From positions 1 through 54,220 of the forward strand of contig JAITLV010000328.1 in NCBI GenBank assembly GCA_031277685.1: a stretch of 54,220 bases of DNA. Direction: 5' to 3'. Positions within the stretch are counted from its first letter, which is position 1; the number at the start of each line of letters is the position of its first letter. The notes below the pieces were generated by a model. It ran no database searches. It was not told the origin of the DNA and was given only the letters and a program-made list of their open reading frames with translations. The position numbers were made by a program, and so were the translations under genes. This document shows positions 38,001 to 45,796 of the stretch, piece by piece. The stretch comes from Sphingobacterium sp. Its GTDB lineage: Bacteria; Bacteroidota; Bacteroidia; Sphingobacteriales; Sphingobacteriaceae.

Positions 38001-38665
38001 ACGTTTAAAACCTTTCTCACCAAAATGGTCTGGCCTCTTCCATTCTTAAACTCTATGGTTTTATTCCCGTCTTCATCGGTAACGGTATTTTTATACAGCT
38101 GTGATGGACCAAAATACTGTACAAGCTGAACAGTGGTTTGGGTTCTGTCTCCTACCCACGTGGTGGTGGTTTCGTATTTCCTCACATAGTCTTCATGAAT
38201 ATTGGCATCATAGTCAAATTTTACGGATTTTCCAGCCCATGCCGTTCCAACCTGCTTCTGCTCAAGAATCCGGTCCAAAGGTGAGTTCTCCAGTACTTTT
38301 TCAGCATAGATCTTTTCTGAGCCATATGGGGTACTTACAGCATTGGTTAATGGATCAGGAATGATACCTCCATTTAGGGTACCTGGCTGGGGAACAGGAA
38401 GATAGTCTTTGATCTGTCTGCCAAACTCATCGTAGGTGAAATGAGTCACCACATCTTTGCCCTGAGGAGACGCTTTTACATTAACGACCTGTTTGGGTCT
38501 TCCAAGGCCGTCAACATACTGAACGGTTTCTAAGGTTTTGGAAGGCTGAGCTCCATTATAATCAAGATATGTTTTGGATTGGATGTAGTTTTCCGTAGGG
38601 GTAAGCTGGCCCTGGGCTAAGCCTGAGAGCAGCAGGGTACCTATTGGGATTATATATTTTTTCAT
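35078..38665 (-). CDS. RHS-repeat protein (C-half) with M91-like metallopeptidase toxin tip, module A
   Basis: 1195 residues. Signal peptide MKKYIIPIGTLLLSGLAQG, then LTPTENYIQSKTYLDYNG, the DUF6443-type start of Bacteroidota RHS proteins. Many YD/RHS repeats follow (YRYDGRNRLVEKKLPGKGWE; YDLNGNITRLKR; YTYRADGVKVKKLFG). The RHS core closes with YNGKELQETGMYDYGARFYM, PDVGRWGVVDPLAE and NNPVKFIDPTG near residues 900-950. The last ~240 residues are the variable toxin: FHEIGHSFLSQ near residue 1080 gives the HExxH-like zinc motif, and ASYIENLLRSEQGLPIRTSY is the NleD/M91-type continuation. The stop overlaps the immunity start. It lies 5 bp downstream of its partner at 38671. Confidence 0.93.
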   Translation of the reverse strand: MKKYIIPIGTLLLSGLAQGQLTPTENYIQSKTYLDYNGAQPSKTLETVQYVDGLGRPKQVVNVKASPQGKDVVTHFTYDEFGRQIKDYLPVPQPGTLNGGIIPDPLTNAVSTPYGSEKIYAEKVLENSPLDRILEQKQVGTAWAGKSVKFDYDANIHEDYVRKYETTTTWVGDRTQTTVQLVQYFGPSQLYKNTVTDEDGNKTIEFKNGRGQTILVRKVLNVSENADTYYVYNEYDQLAFVIPPLISTWTTLDQTALDNLCYQYRYDGRNRLVEKKLPGKGWEYMVYDKADRLVLTQDANLEQKSEWLLTKYDSYGRVAYTAIIAGGSRSNMQAQAGINLIVENRNMNGFIQDGMQIQYTNDHFHVLKKVLTVNYYDNFPRNGFNPSFPSVIEGQEVLTDAPSLDGRSNKGLPVMSLVKNIEDDNWTKSYFFYDNKGRMIGTHSINHLGGYTKTESKLDFAGTVQKAVTRHKRLDSDTERVITETFTYDHQNRLLVHKHQIDNNPEEILAQNSYNELSQLDVKKVGGTNAASPLQTVNYQYNIRGWMTQINDPSNLGNDLFGYKINYNQVEGQETPNNDYSSLKVQPKFNGNIAEVSWKTLTEENEPLKRYGYAYDGLNRLSAGFYQKQGNETAKEYFEIPEYDLNGNITRLKRSGELHTGNTAAVVIDDLRYDYTGNKLTKVTDLQQNPSGYPYLANPGTIGYDNDNGIGNGNMISHPDKGISSIQYNYLNLPKQITQNANITHYTYRADGVKVKKLFGDIETHYLDGFQYKSTKPSESGGGWIIVDPNEVAEMKLRIIPTSEGYYDVLSSQYVYNYTDHLGNVRLSYTDTNKDGFIQPRRYHWVQCDGPWDPLNPPNCIDGWKPGEIVEVNSYYPFGLLHNYTATTQNAYQYKYNGKELQETGMYDYGARFYMPDVGRWGVVDPLAELYYNKSSFVYAANNPVKFIDPTGMWIDVKDGNNTYRYNNGKYYTQNKETKKWDIEANVESESYSGQILSALNSITGGDKNSFGSTFLGLFANDNINTTIQSSKGTNWEGKNATYRDGSDILTDFNQVVKPYTSMLGEKVQQVKNPFHVTLFHEIGHSFLSQNFARSELRKVWVDGRDNNMNDISQSEIAASYIENLLRSEQGLPIRTSYSPDAKFESTLVDVTSIRRQATIKANGPGNTQINTNTRIFTMPNNIQNIYNKIINSKK

Positions 38666-38670
38666 CAGTA

Positions 38671-41600
38671 TTAATTTTTAAAGTGGTATTGATATTCTTT
38701 GATGATCTTGCCGTTAACATCCTCTACTTTTTGGAGTCTGTTGGTTGAATCATAAATATATTTCTCAAGGATTCCTGAAGGTGGTGTAATACTGGTCACT
38801 CCAATCAGCGGATCATAGCTGTAGGTAGTAATGAGTTTTCCTGTTAGAGAAACATCTTTCCGAAGCCTTTGATAGCCGATAAGCAACAGGGATTCTTTAG
38901 AAGGGTCCAAAGCATCGGCATCAGAATCGGCTATATATGTTGAAATCATATTTTCAAGCTGGCTATAGGCAATGCCTTCAATTTTAATAATAGGCAGCGT
39001 TTTATTATAGCCCCAAACAATACTTACCGGAACCCCGTCTTTGGTCGTGTACTGTATAATATTTCCTTTATCGTCATATTTGTCATAGGTCACCTCTGTC
39101 TGGGCTGCTGCCGGATTCTGTATATTATAAGACTGAAGCGACAATGGCAGCACAAGGTTTCCGGCTACCGGATGCGGCAGTGCCGAAGGATAAATAGTTT
39201 CTGTCTTAGACAATATTTTGGTGATGCTTCCCATAGTCTTTGTGGCCTGAGTTTCCAATGGAATACCTATCATATTCTTATCAATCATCAGCTGGTTATT
39301 TTTTTCATGGGCATACTGATACTCCGTTTTAGTGCTTTCTCCGGAAGATAAAGTACTGACAGAGCTTTTCAGATTGATCGGCTTATTAATATCGGTATCG
39401 GAATAAATATTATCGGTTACCGTTTCTATCATTTTATTGTTCTGAAAGTATTCTGTGGTTTTCGACTGTTTCATTTCTATTTTGGCACCGTAAATAGGAA
39501 TAGGCAGGTAAGTCATTCTGTAATTCGTTAAATCAACGGGCATTCCATGACTGTTGTGATATTTAACCATAAAGAGTTCAATCCCAAAAGCCATTTCATC
39601 CGGGGTTCCGACCACAAAGCCGGCTTTGCTGTTTTTCAAAGGATTAAATTCGTAATGAAAAGTTTCTTTCCTTAGCGTATCGCTGCCTTTCTTATAAATT
39701 GTAGACAGGGGAAGGCCCTTTTGCCAGCTTGTATATGCCTCAGGAGCATATGAATACGGGTTATAGTTTGCCTGATCGTCATCTGTGAACGTATGGATCA
39801 CTTCTCCCAATCCGTTTCTTTCCGTCACTTTGGAATAGGTCATAATATTGGAGGAATTATAAGAGGTATAAGCATTGCCTGCAGTCTGATATTCCCTGAT
39901 TTCATGCACAAAATCAGCAGGTGCTATATAGCCTACATCCGGATCTGTGGCGAAAATATCTAACATAGGTTCTGCTACTCGGTAATATGGTTTGAAAAAG
40001 CTGAACTTCCTTTTTAAGATCCCTGAATTATTATAGTCATAATAATAAACATTGGATACATTGTTCTGGTCAATATCTTCGATCTGTTTTACCCTAAGTC
40101 CACCGACTGCCTGTATAACAGGTTCCTGAACAGTATAACCATGGGTTAATTTTAATGAACATCCGCAATCTCCAAACCGGGTAAGCTTCAGCTGAATAGG
40201 CTGCCCTGTATAGCTTAAGGGAATAGTTTGGGTAACCTTATAAATACTTGTCGCATTCCCAATCGTAATAAATCCTCTGCATGAGCTGTAATCTCCTCCT
40301 TCGGGAAACTCATCAGAACCTGAATTATTAAGGCAGCCATTTCCAAAATACGCTTTTACATTCTGAAAAGAGGGATCAATGGTAACCGTTTTTGTAACGG
40401 TTAAATCATTGGGATTAACTAAAATATCTGAGAATATTTCATCGATGTCTTCCTCTATATACCGGGGACTTGTAGAGGCAGTACTGTTGTTTTCATAATA
40501 CAGCTTCTTTTCCGCTCCTGTAGGGTATTTAATTTTGGTAAGAATCCCTAGCTGACTATATAGTGTACTGGTATCCCTGTTTCTGGAACCTCCGATAACC
40601 TGTAAGTTTTCTCCGTATATGTAAGGTACATTGGAGCCAGAAGGGGTAATCGAATTAAAATACCCCCAAAGATCATCAGAATTGCCATTTCTGGCAGGAA
40701 GTGGATAGTTTTCATTATAAGTAAAGGAGTGCTTAGTGCCTTCCAGATCATCAATAACTTCTGTTAATCTAAGCCTGTAATCTAAATAGGTTTTATTGGG
40801 ATTGGCAGATTCAAAATAGGAATAATTGAAGGAGATCTGCTTGATTATTTGTCCGCTTTTGTTCTTTACAACAATTTTTTTCAGTGCTTTTCCTCCTGTT
40901 TCCGAATCCAGGTCCTTACGGTATGTGACCCCAGAAGTGGTTTGCAGACCTTCGTCACCGGAATACAGGAAATTGATTTCCCCTTCCGGAAATATAATTT
41001 TTGAGATCAGCTTTTCGGTGTTTTTTTCCGTATTGATGATATTGGGTGGGTTTGAGTCCAGATGTGGGAAATCATGAAAGCCGTAAGGAACCGCATTGTC
41101 CTGTAGACTAAAAATATACCTCTTTTCATAGACTGTCTTTTCATCATACTTCTGCACTTTTTGATATTCAAATTTTAAGGCATCTCCACTCGCTGTTCTC
41201 AGACTGTCCAGGGAAATCTGATTCTGGGAAATCTGAGAAGTTTGTCCTGTGCTCTTTGAGAGGACCAAATTACTGGGAGAAAGCCAGTACCGATTACCTT
41301 TAGTATCGGTTATTTTATATCCGGGAGCTGTTTTTTCAATTTTGATGTCTTCGTGCGGAATGGTATACCCCTGATTGTTTCTGACGATAAAACTTCCGCT
41401 CATTTCCGGAAGGCTGTACGTAAATAGATCAGGCTTTAAGTCATAATTCCCGGTGCTTATGGATTCCATATCTTCCTGCTGGACAAAATTGTAAATATCA
41501 AAATAGCCTAATGTAGCCGCTGCATGATTAAAATCTGTAAAGAATAAAGGGGAAATATCGTCATCCTTATCAAAGATACTTTTTGATATGGAGTTAGGCA

Positions 41601-41928
41601 TTGACAACGCCCAGCCTAAACCGACAGAGCTTGCAATTTCGTTCTGTCTGATACCTCCGGTGTTATAGGATAATCCGATTGGAAAGCTTAAACCTCCCAT
41701 ATTCACCGAATAAATAGGGATGCTGATATTGGCTTTTCCATTAAATAAATCCATAGGCAGTTTTCCTACCTTATTAAAGCTGTAGGCATTGGGAGAAGTC
41801 GGAAAATCCAAAATCTGTCTGTCCAGTTGTCCGCCTGCAACATTCTGCTGGCTATAGAAATGATGGGCCCAAAGTAAGAGCAGTAAAAAAGTACAGGTCT
41901 TTTTTATTTTTAGTTTATGTATTGTCAT
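38671..41928 (-). CDS. RHS N-half protein, module A
   Basis: 1085 residues. Signal peptide (TCTFLLLLLWAHHFYSQ), then the usual opening of these proteins: MDLFNGKANISIPIYSVNMG, then LSFPIGLSYNTGGIRQNEIA and SSVGLGWALS. YD-type repeats appear near the C-terminus (YDKYDDKGNIIQYTTKDGVP, YSYDPLIGVTSITPPSGILE, then IYDSTNRLQKVED). It ends EYQYHFKN, where the RHS chain seems cut, and continues functionally in the next gene. Together the two may form a split TcB/RHS-like shell. No toxin domain. It is 5 bp after the propeller gene at 41934. A homologous protein (939 residues) is encoded in module B at 47429. Confidence 0.9.
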   Translation of the reverse strand: MTIHKLKIKKTCTFLLLLLWAHHFYSQQNVAGGQLDRQILDFPTSPNAYSFNKVGKLPMDLFNGKANISIPIYSVNMGGLSFPIGLSYNTGGIRQNEIASSVGLGWALSMPNSISKSIFDKDDDISPLFFTDFNHAAATLGYFDIYNFVQQEDMESISTGNYDLKPDLFTYSLPEMSGSFIVRNNQGYTIPHEDIKIEKTAPGYKITDTKGNRYWLSPSNLVLSKSTGQTSQISQNQISLDSLRTASGDALKFEYQKVQKYDEKTVYEKRYIFSLQDNAVPYGFHDFPHLDSNPPNIINTEKNTEKLISKIIFPEGEINFLYSGDEGLQTTSGVTYRKDLDSETGGKALKKIVVKNKSGQIIKQISFNYSYFESANPNKTYLDYRLRLTEVIDDLEGTKHSFTYNENYPLPARNGNSDDLWGYFNSITPSGSNVPYIYGENLQVIGGSRNRDTSTLYSQLGILTKIKYPTGAEKKLYYENNSTASTSPRYIEEDIDEIFSDILVNPNDLTVTKTVTIDPSFQNVKAYFGNGCLNNSGSDEFPEGGDYSSCRGFITIGNATSIYKVTQTIPLSYTGQPIQLKLTRFGDCGCSLKLTHGYTVQEPVIQAVGGLRVKQIEDIDQNNVSNVYYYDYNNSGILKRKFSFFKPYYRVAEPMLDIFATDPDVGYIAPADFVHEIREYQTAGNAYTSYNSSNIMTYSKVTERNGLGEVIHTFTDDDQANYNPYSYAPEAYTSWQKGLPLSTIYKKGSDTLRKETFHYEFNPLKNSKAGFVVGTPDEMAFGIELFMVKYHNSHGMPVDLTNYRMTYLPIPIYGAKIEMKQSKTTEYFQNNKMIETVTDNIYSDTDINKPINLKSSVSTLSSGESTKTEYQYAHEKNNQLMIDKNMIGIPLETQATKTMGSITKILSKTETIYPSALPHPVAGNLVLPLSLQSYNIQNPAAAQTEVTYDKYDDKGNIIQYTTKDGVPVSIVWGYNKTLPIIKIEGIAYSQLENMISTYIADSDADALDPSKESLLLIGYQRLRKDVSLTGKLITTYSYDPLIGVTSITPPSGILEKYIYDSTNRLQKVEDVNGKIIKEYQYHFKN

Positions 41929-41933
41929 GATTA

Positions 41934-43484
41934 TTATTTTTTGATCAGTTTTGCACTCGCTGTTTTATTCGTATCTGTTTTGATTACCACCAGATAGGCT
42001 CCCTGAACCAGCGGCTGGGTATTAATTTTGGTTACTTTATTCTTCGTCTTCACGTTCTGAAGCTGTCTTCCGCCCATATCATATACCAGAATATCAGCTT
42101 CTTTGAATTCCATTCCTATCTCGATGTAAGCATAATCCGTGACAGGGTTTGGATAGATCTTGATGTCCTGCTTTTCAATGAGCTTATCCAGCTGGCTGTC
42201 CCCAAGCTTCACAATCTTCCAGTTCTCTTTTCCGAGTTCTTCTGCACTGGTTCCAGCCAGGATGATTGAACCGTCTCTGTTAAGCTTAATATCCGAAAGC
42301 CTTTCTTCCTTCTTTCTATTTTCTCCAATAATGTGTTTTCTCCACTGCTCGTTACCCTCATGATCCAGATACAGCATCCAGAAGGTTTCATCATCTTTTT
42401 CTATCCGTCCTTCTGCCTGGGTGTAACCACCAAGCAATATCCCTTTGGAGGTTTTATCATCCGCGGAATGAATCACACTCATGCCCATCAGAATATCACG
42501 GTTTTTAAAATTGTAAGATTTCTGCCATTGTTCTTCGCCTCTTTCGCCTAGAGCAATCAGCCACAAATCGGTTCCTTCTTCTATGCCTACGGTTTTGTTT
42601 CCTGATCGCTCAGATCTTGATTCTCCACCGATAAGATAACCTGTAGAGGTTAAAGCCAGGGTTCTTAAATGGTCATCTCCTTTGCCACCATAATTCTTTT
42701 CCCATTCTACTTTACCATTTTTATCAAGCTTTACGATCCAGTAATCACCTTCGCCTGAGTTCTCCGTTTTCTTGCTTCCTCCAATTGAACTTCGTGAGTA
42801 GATCCCTAATAGTACGCCGCCATCACGGGTTGGGATCATTTTTTCTACTTCATCTAGCCCTTTTCCGCCAAGGATAATTTCTGAAAGTTCTTTTCCGTTT
42901 TTATCCAGCCGGATGATCCATGCATCTTTGGAACCATAACCTTTGGAGGAATTCTGTACATTTCCGGCAACAAAGAATCCTAAGTCGGTGGTCTGAACGA
43001 TTGCTCTGGCTTCTTCATCAGAAGCGGTTCCCATGGTTTTCTGCCATAATTCATCTCCGAATTCATTCAGTCTTACCAGCCAGAGGTCTGAGCCGCCTTT
43101 GGAATCGTCATTTTTGTCCAGTCCTTTTCCGGAATAAGAAGTTCCTGCAATTAAAAATCCTCCTTCCTGGGTAGAAACTGAAGCGGAAAGGTAATCATGT
43201 TTTTGTCCTGCAAGGTATTTTTCCCATACGAGCTCTCCCTGTTGGTTAAGTTTCACCAGATGCAAATCGTAGCCGTTGTTTTGCTGCTGGCTTTTGGCAG
43301 ATGGTGATTGGCTTTTTGTTTGGATTGTACTTCCGCTAATCAGGTATTGCTGATCGATTGTCGTTGTAATCTGACTAAGAAAATCCTGGGTGGAGGATTG
43401 GATGTCTTTCTGCCAGAGAACTTCCTGAGCGGAGAACGTAAGAACGGAACATACGGCAAGAGCGCCTGCGTATATTTTTCTCAT
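41934..43484 (-). CDS. T9SS type A sorting-domain propeller protein, module A
   Basis: 516 residues. Signal peptide MRKIYAGALAVCSVLTFSAQ. The body repeats a beta-propeller-like blade ending 'D-W-(I/V)-(V/I)-(R/K)-L-D/N-x-x-G-(E/K)-x-W-x-K': LHLVKLNQQGELVWEK, LWLVRLNEFGDELWQK, WIVKLDKNGKVEWEK, LWLIALGERGEEQWQK. The last ~75 residues are a T9SS type A sorting domain: IKIYPNPVTDYAYIEIG, VYDMGGRQLQ, and the QPLVQGAYLVVIKT end. Type A CTDs direct export by T9SS and attachment to the cell surface. First gene of module A; a palindrome lies 40 bp upstream. About 80% or more identical by eye to the product at 45797. Confidence 0.93.
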   Translation of the reverse strand: MRKIYAGALAVCSVLTFSAQEVLWQKDIQSSTQDFLSQITTTIDQQYLISGSTIQTKSQSPSAKSQQQNNGYDLHLVKLNQQGELVWEKYLAGQKHDYLSASVSTQEGGFLIAGTSYSGKGLDKNDDSKGGSDLWLVRLNEFGDELWQKTMGTASDEEARAIVQTTDLGFFVAGNVQNSSKGYGSKDAWIIRLDKNGKELSEIILGGKGLDEVEKMIPTRDGGVLLGIYSRSSIGGSKKTENSGEGDYWIVKLDKNGKVEWEKNYGGKGDDHLRTLALTSTGYLIGGESRSERSGNKTVGIEEGTDLWLIALGERGEEQWQKSYNFKNRDILMGMSVIHSADDKTSKGILLGGYTQAEGRIEKDDETFWMLYLDHEGNEQWRKHIIGENRKKEERLSDIKLNRDGSIILAGTSAEELGKENWKIVKLGDSQLDKLIEKQDIKIYPNPVTDYAYIEIGMEFKEADILVYDMGGRQLQNVKTKNKVTKINTQPLVQGAYLVVIKTDTNKTASAKLIKK

Positions 43485-44389
43485 GTATTTATGTATTTTA
43501 AAGTTATTAGTTTTTTATTTCTTATATGTTAATTTAACATATTTTAAGATATATTATCGCTTAAACGGGATATTCAATTATTTATTTTGCTAATAATTAA
43601 TTTTTTTAATATAACATAATTTTTTTTGGTTCTGTAGCTTTTGGCCGGAAACAACCTCCAGATAAGATGAGACTATTTAGGTTCATTCACAGCCAGTAAA
43701 TCTTGGTTTACACAGAATATCTGCTTTTGTGACCGGATAGTTATAAGGGAGGTGGCTTTTTGAGCAGATGACTAAATTTCTTATTCCGGAGGAAGGAAGA
43801 TTTTAGATCGATTGATTTTTATTTTCATAAGCTTTTTTATTGATTCAGTGTTGCATTTTTTATGGATAAATGCAAGTCCATATCCTTCAAGGCAACAGAG
43901 AAAATAAAATTAATAATTGTTGTAGGCTTATTTATAGTCAAAATCATTCATTAAGTTGGTTAATTTACTTCATTATTCATTTTAATGCGATCTGTAGGAC
44001 CATTGTTTATGAAAATCCATAGGGAGCCTTATATGTGATAGTAATCAATTTGAACTTTAATTCCTTGCTGACCACTATACTGTTTCCTTATACATAATAT
44101 ATATCAGAATGTTTGTAATGCTATACTAAAAAGCTTTTTCAACGCCACCGCGGGGTGGCAGCGTGATGTATTTTGCAGCATATGCATTAATTGATGTTTT
44201 TGTTTTCTTTTTGTCTGATGTATTAATTTTGAACCTAATGGTCATAGTTCTTTCCATTAACTGAAAGTCTTGTTGAAAACTTTAAGCACGAACATCTGAA
44301 AATAAATAATTTAATTAATTATTGAGATAATATCGACAATTTTTGAAAGATTCAATTTAGCCTTCAAAGAATACCTTTATTCTGATTTT
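43485..44389. other. Intergenic region upstream of RHS module A
   Basis: About 900 bases. Contains the 19-bp palindrome at 43524 and a short GCCACC/GGTGGC hairpin with a GCGG loop near 44145-44160, the most GC-rich spot in the region. No gene is supported. Confidence 0.45.
43524..43542. promoter_or_regulatory. Perfect 19-bp palindrome upstream of RHS module A
   Basis: ATATGTTAATTTAACATAT has 9-base arms and a single central base. It ends 40 bp before the start codon of the propeller gene (43484), within the promoter zone, so it is a candidate operator. It is AT-rich, so chance occurrence in this genome is possible. No matching palindrome was seen upstream of module B. Confidence 0.45.
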
Positions 44390-44845
44390 GTACATTCCCA
44401 GAAACAAATAGGCCGAGGTCTGTCGTTTGAATTACTGCTCTGGACTCTTTATCTGAAGAAGTCCCTAGGTTCATCTTCGAATTCATTGATTCGGATCAGC
44501 CAGATGTCAGATCCGCCTTTGGAATAATCCTTTTTATCCAGATCTTTTCCTGAGAACGTGGTGCCAGAAATTAAAAATCCACCATCCTGAGTAGTGACAG
44601 TAGCAGACAGATAATCATGGTTCTGACCTGAGAAATACTTCTCCCAGACTTCTTCGTCCTACCCATTGAGTTTTACCAGATGAAAGTCATAGCCTTTATT
44701 TTGCTTACTGCGTGAAGCCTGGAGGTTATCACTTTGAATTTAGCTGCCTGAAATGAAGTATTGTCCATCAATGCTTGAAGTTACCTTGTTTAGAAAGTTA
44801 TGCGTTTGTGACTTGATGTATTTCTGCCAGACAACTAGTTTCTAT
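44390..44845 (-). pseudogene. Dead third copy of the T9SS propeller gene (N-terminal part)
   Basis: Minus-strand reading shows WQKYIKSQTHNFLNKVTSSI, a stop, then KGYDFHLVKLNG, another stop, then WEKYFSGQNHDYLSATVTTQ, DGGFLISGTTFSGKDLDKKD and GGSDIWLIRINEFEDE, which align residue for residue with the first ~170 codons of the genes at 41934 and 45797. At least two in-frame stops and one frame break are present, and the gene is cut off at its C-terminal side near 44390. It lies between the two intact modules. Confidence 0.9.
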
Positions 44846-44959
44846 TCTAGTCGTTTTCTTAGCCAGATATTGATATTTTTATCCAAAAATCAGCCATTTT
44901 CTATGTCAATTTTGGATTATTGATAACAATACAAGCTTTACTAGTAATCAGGAAAAAAA

Positions 44960-45214
44960 TTATAATGAAATTCTGTCAACTAATTCGGAAAGAGAAATAT
45001 CAAGAGCATAGGCAATAATAGAAATTGTAGAGAGACTGGAAGAAACTTTACCATTTTCGATCTTACTAACATATTGTCTGTCTTTTCCGATCAGATCACC
45101 AAATTCTGTTTGTGAAAGTTTATTTTTTTTACGGAATAATTCAACCTGCTCGCCAAGTGCCACAGGTATCCTTGCTTTTAATTCCTTTATTTTATGTTCG
45201 TCAACATTTCTCAC
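44960..45214 (-). CDS. XRE-family transcriptional regulator
   Basis: 84 residues. HTH signature LSQTEFGDLIGKDRQYVSKI near residues 33-52, followed by ENGK, the classic Cro/CI-type helix pair, and TISIIAYALDISLSELVD closes the domain. No second domain. It is divergent from module B and lies just right of the dead propeller copy. Direct repeats sit immediately upstream, so it probably regulates itself and may control one or both RHS modules. XRE regulators alone are also common in toxin-antitoxin loci, but no toxin partner is adjacent. Confidence 0.88.
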   Translation of the reverse strand: MRNVDEHKIKELKARIPVALGEQVELFRKKNKLSQTEFGDLIGKDRQYVSKIENGKVSSSLSTISIIAYALDISLSELVDRISL

Positions 45215-45234
45215 TTATGCAAAGTGAATCATAA

Positions 45235-45270
45235 AATACTACATTTTTGTAACCTTATAATACTACATTT
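45235..45270. promoter_or_regulatory. Direct repeats upstream of the XRE gene, with a -7-like element
   Basis: AATACTACATTT occurs at 45235-45246 and again at 45259-45270, 24 bp apart start to start, the same face of the helix after a little over two turns. They lie 20-56 bp before the XRE start codon, so they are likely its operators. TATATTTG at 45273-45280 matches the TAnnTTTG -7 consensus on the plus strand and may start a transcript toward module B. Confidence 0.5.
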
Positions 45271-45280
45271 CGTATATTTG

Positions 45281-45796
45281 TCAGTATGTAATTTTGTGAG
45301 ACTGTAAAATTTAGATTGGAAATATTGCGATAAATTCTTTGTTTATAAGTGTTTTATGGAGGGTTTTAATGAAAAAAGAAAATATGGGGTTTTCCCCATT
45401 GTGTGAAAAGTGAAATGCTTTTATTTTTAGCAATTCAAAATACTAATAACAATGAATAATATTTTTTTGAACAAGCTTCCCGCAGTCATACGCTATCATG
45501 AGATGTATAGCATTAGGTTAGTATTATGATAATAATAATTGGATAATATCTTCGATATATCCAGCCTACTTTATGACTTGATCCATAGATTATTTTGTAA
45601 TAAAATATAATAAACAGATTTTACGCCATGTTTTGGCGCTATGCCTTCGGTACTTTGAAAAAAACATAATAATACCATAAATTATACAATATGAATATAT
45701 TAGAACTAGTTGGTTAATCTATTTTGACCCAATCCAAAGAATAGAGTCCTTCCCAACGACTCAAAAATTATAATAAACCGAAAAACATTAAATTTT
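45281..45796. other. Leader region of RHS module B
   Basis: About 515 bases between the XRE regulator region and the module-B propeller gene. If the TATATTTG element at 45273 is used, most of it would be a long 5' leader. AT-rich, with no supported gene and no clear hairpin. Confidence 0.4.

Noticed and set aside
44145..44160. GCCACC-GCGG-GGTGGC hairpin as a possible regulatory RNA
   Set aside because: Only a 6-bp stem without T-tract or conserved context; too weak to call.
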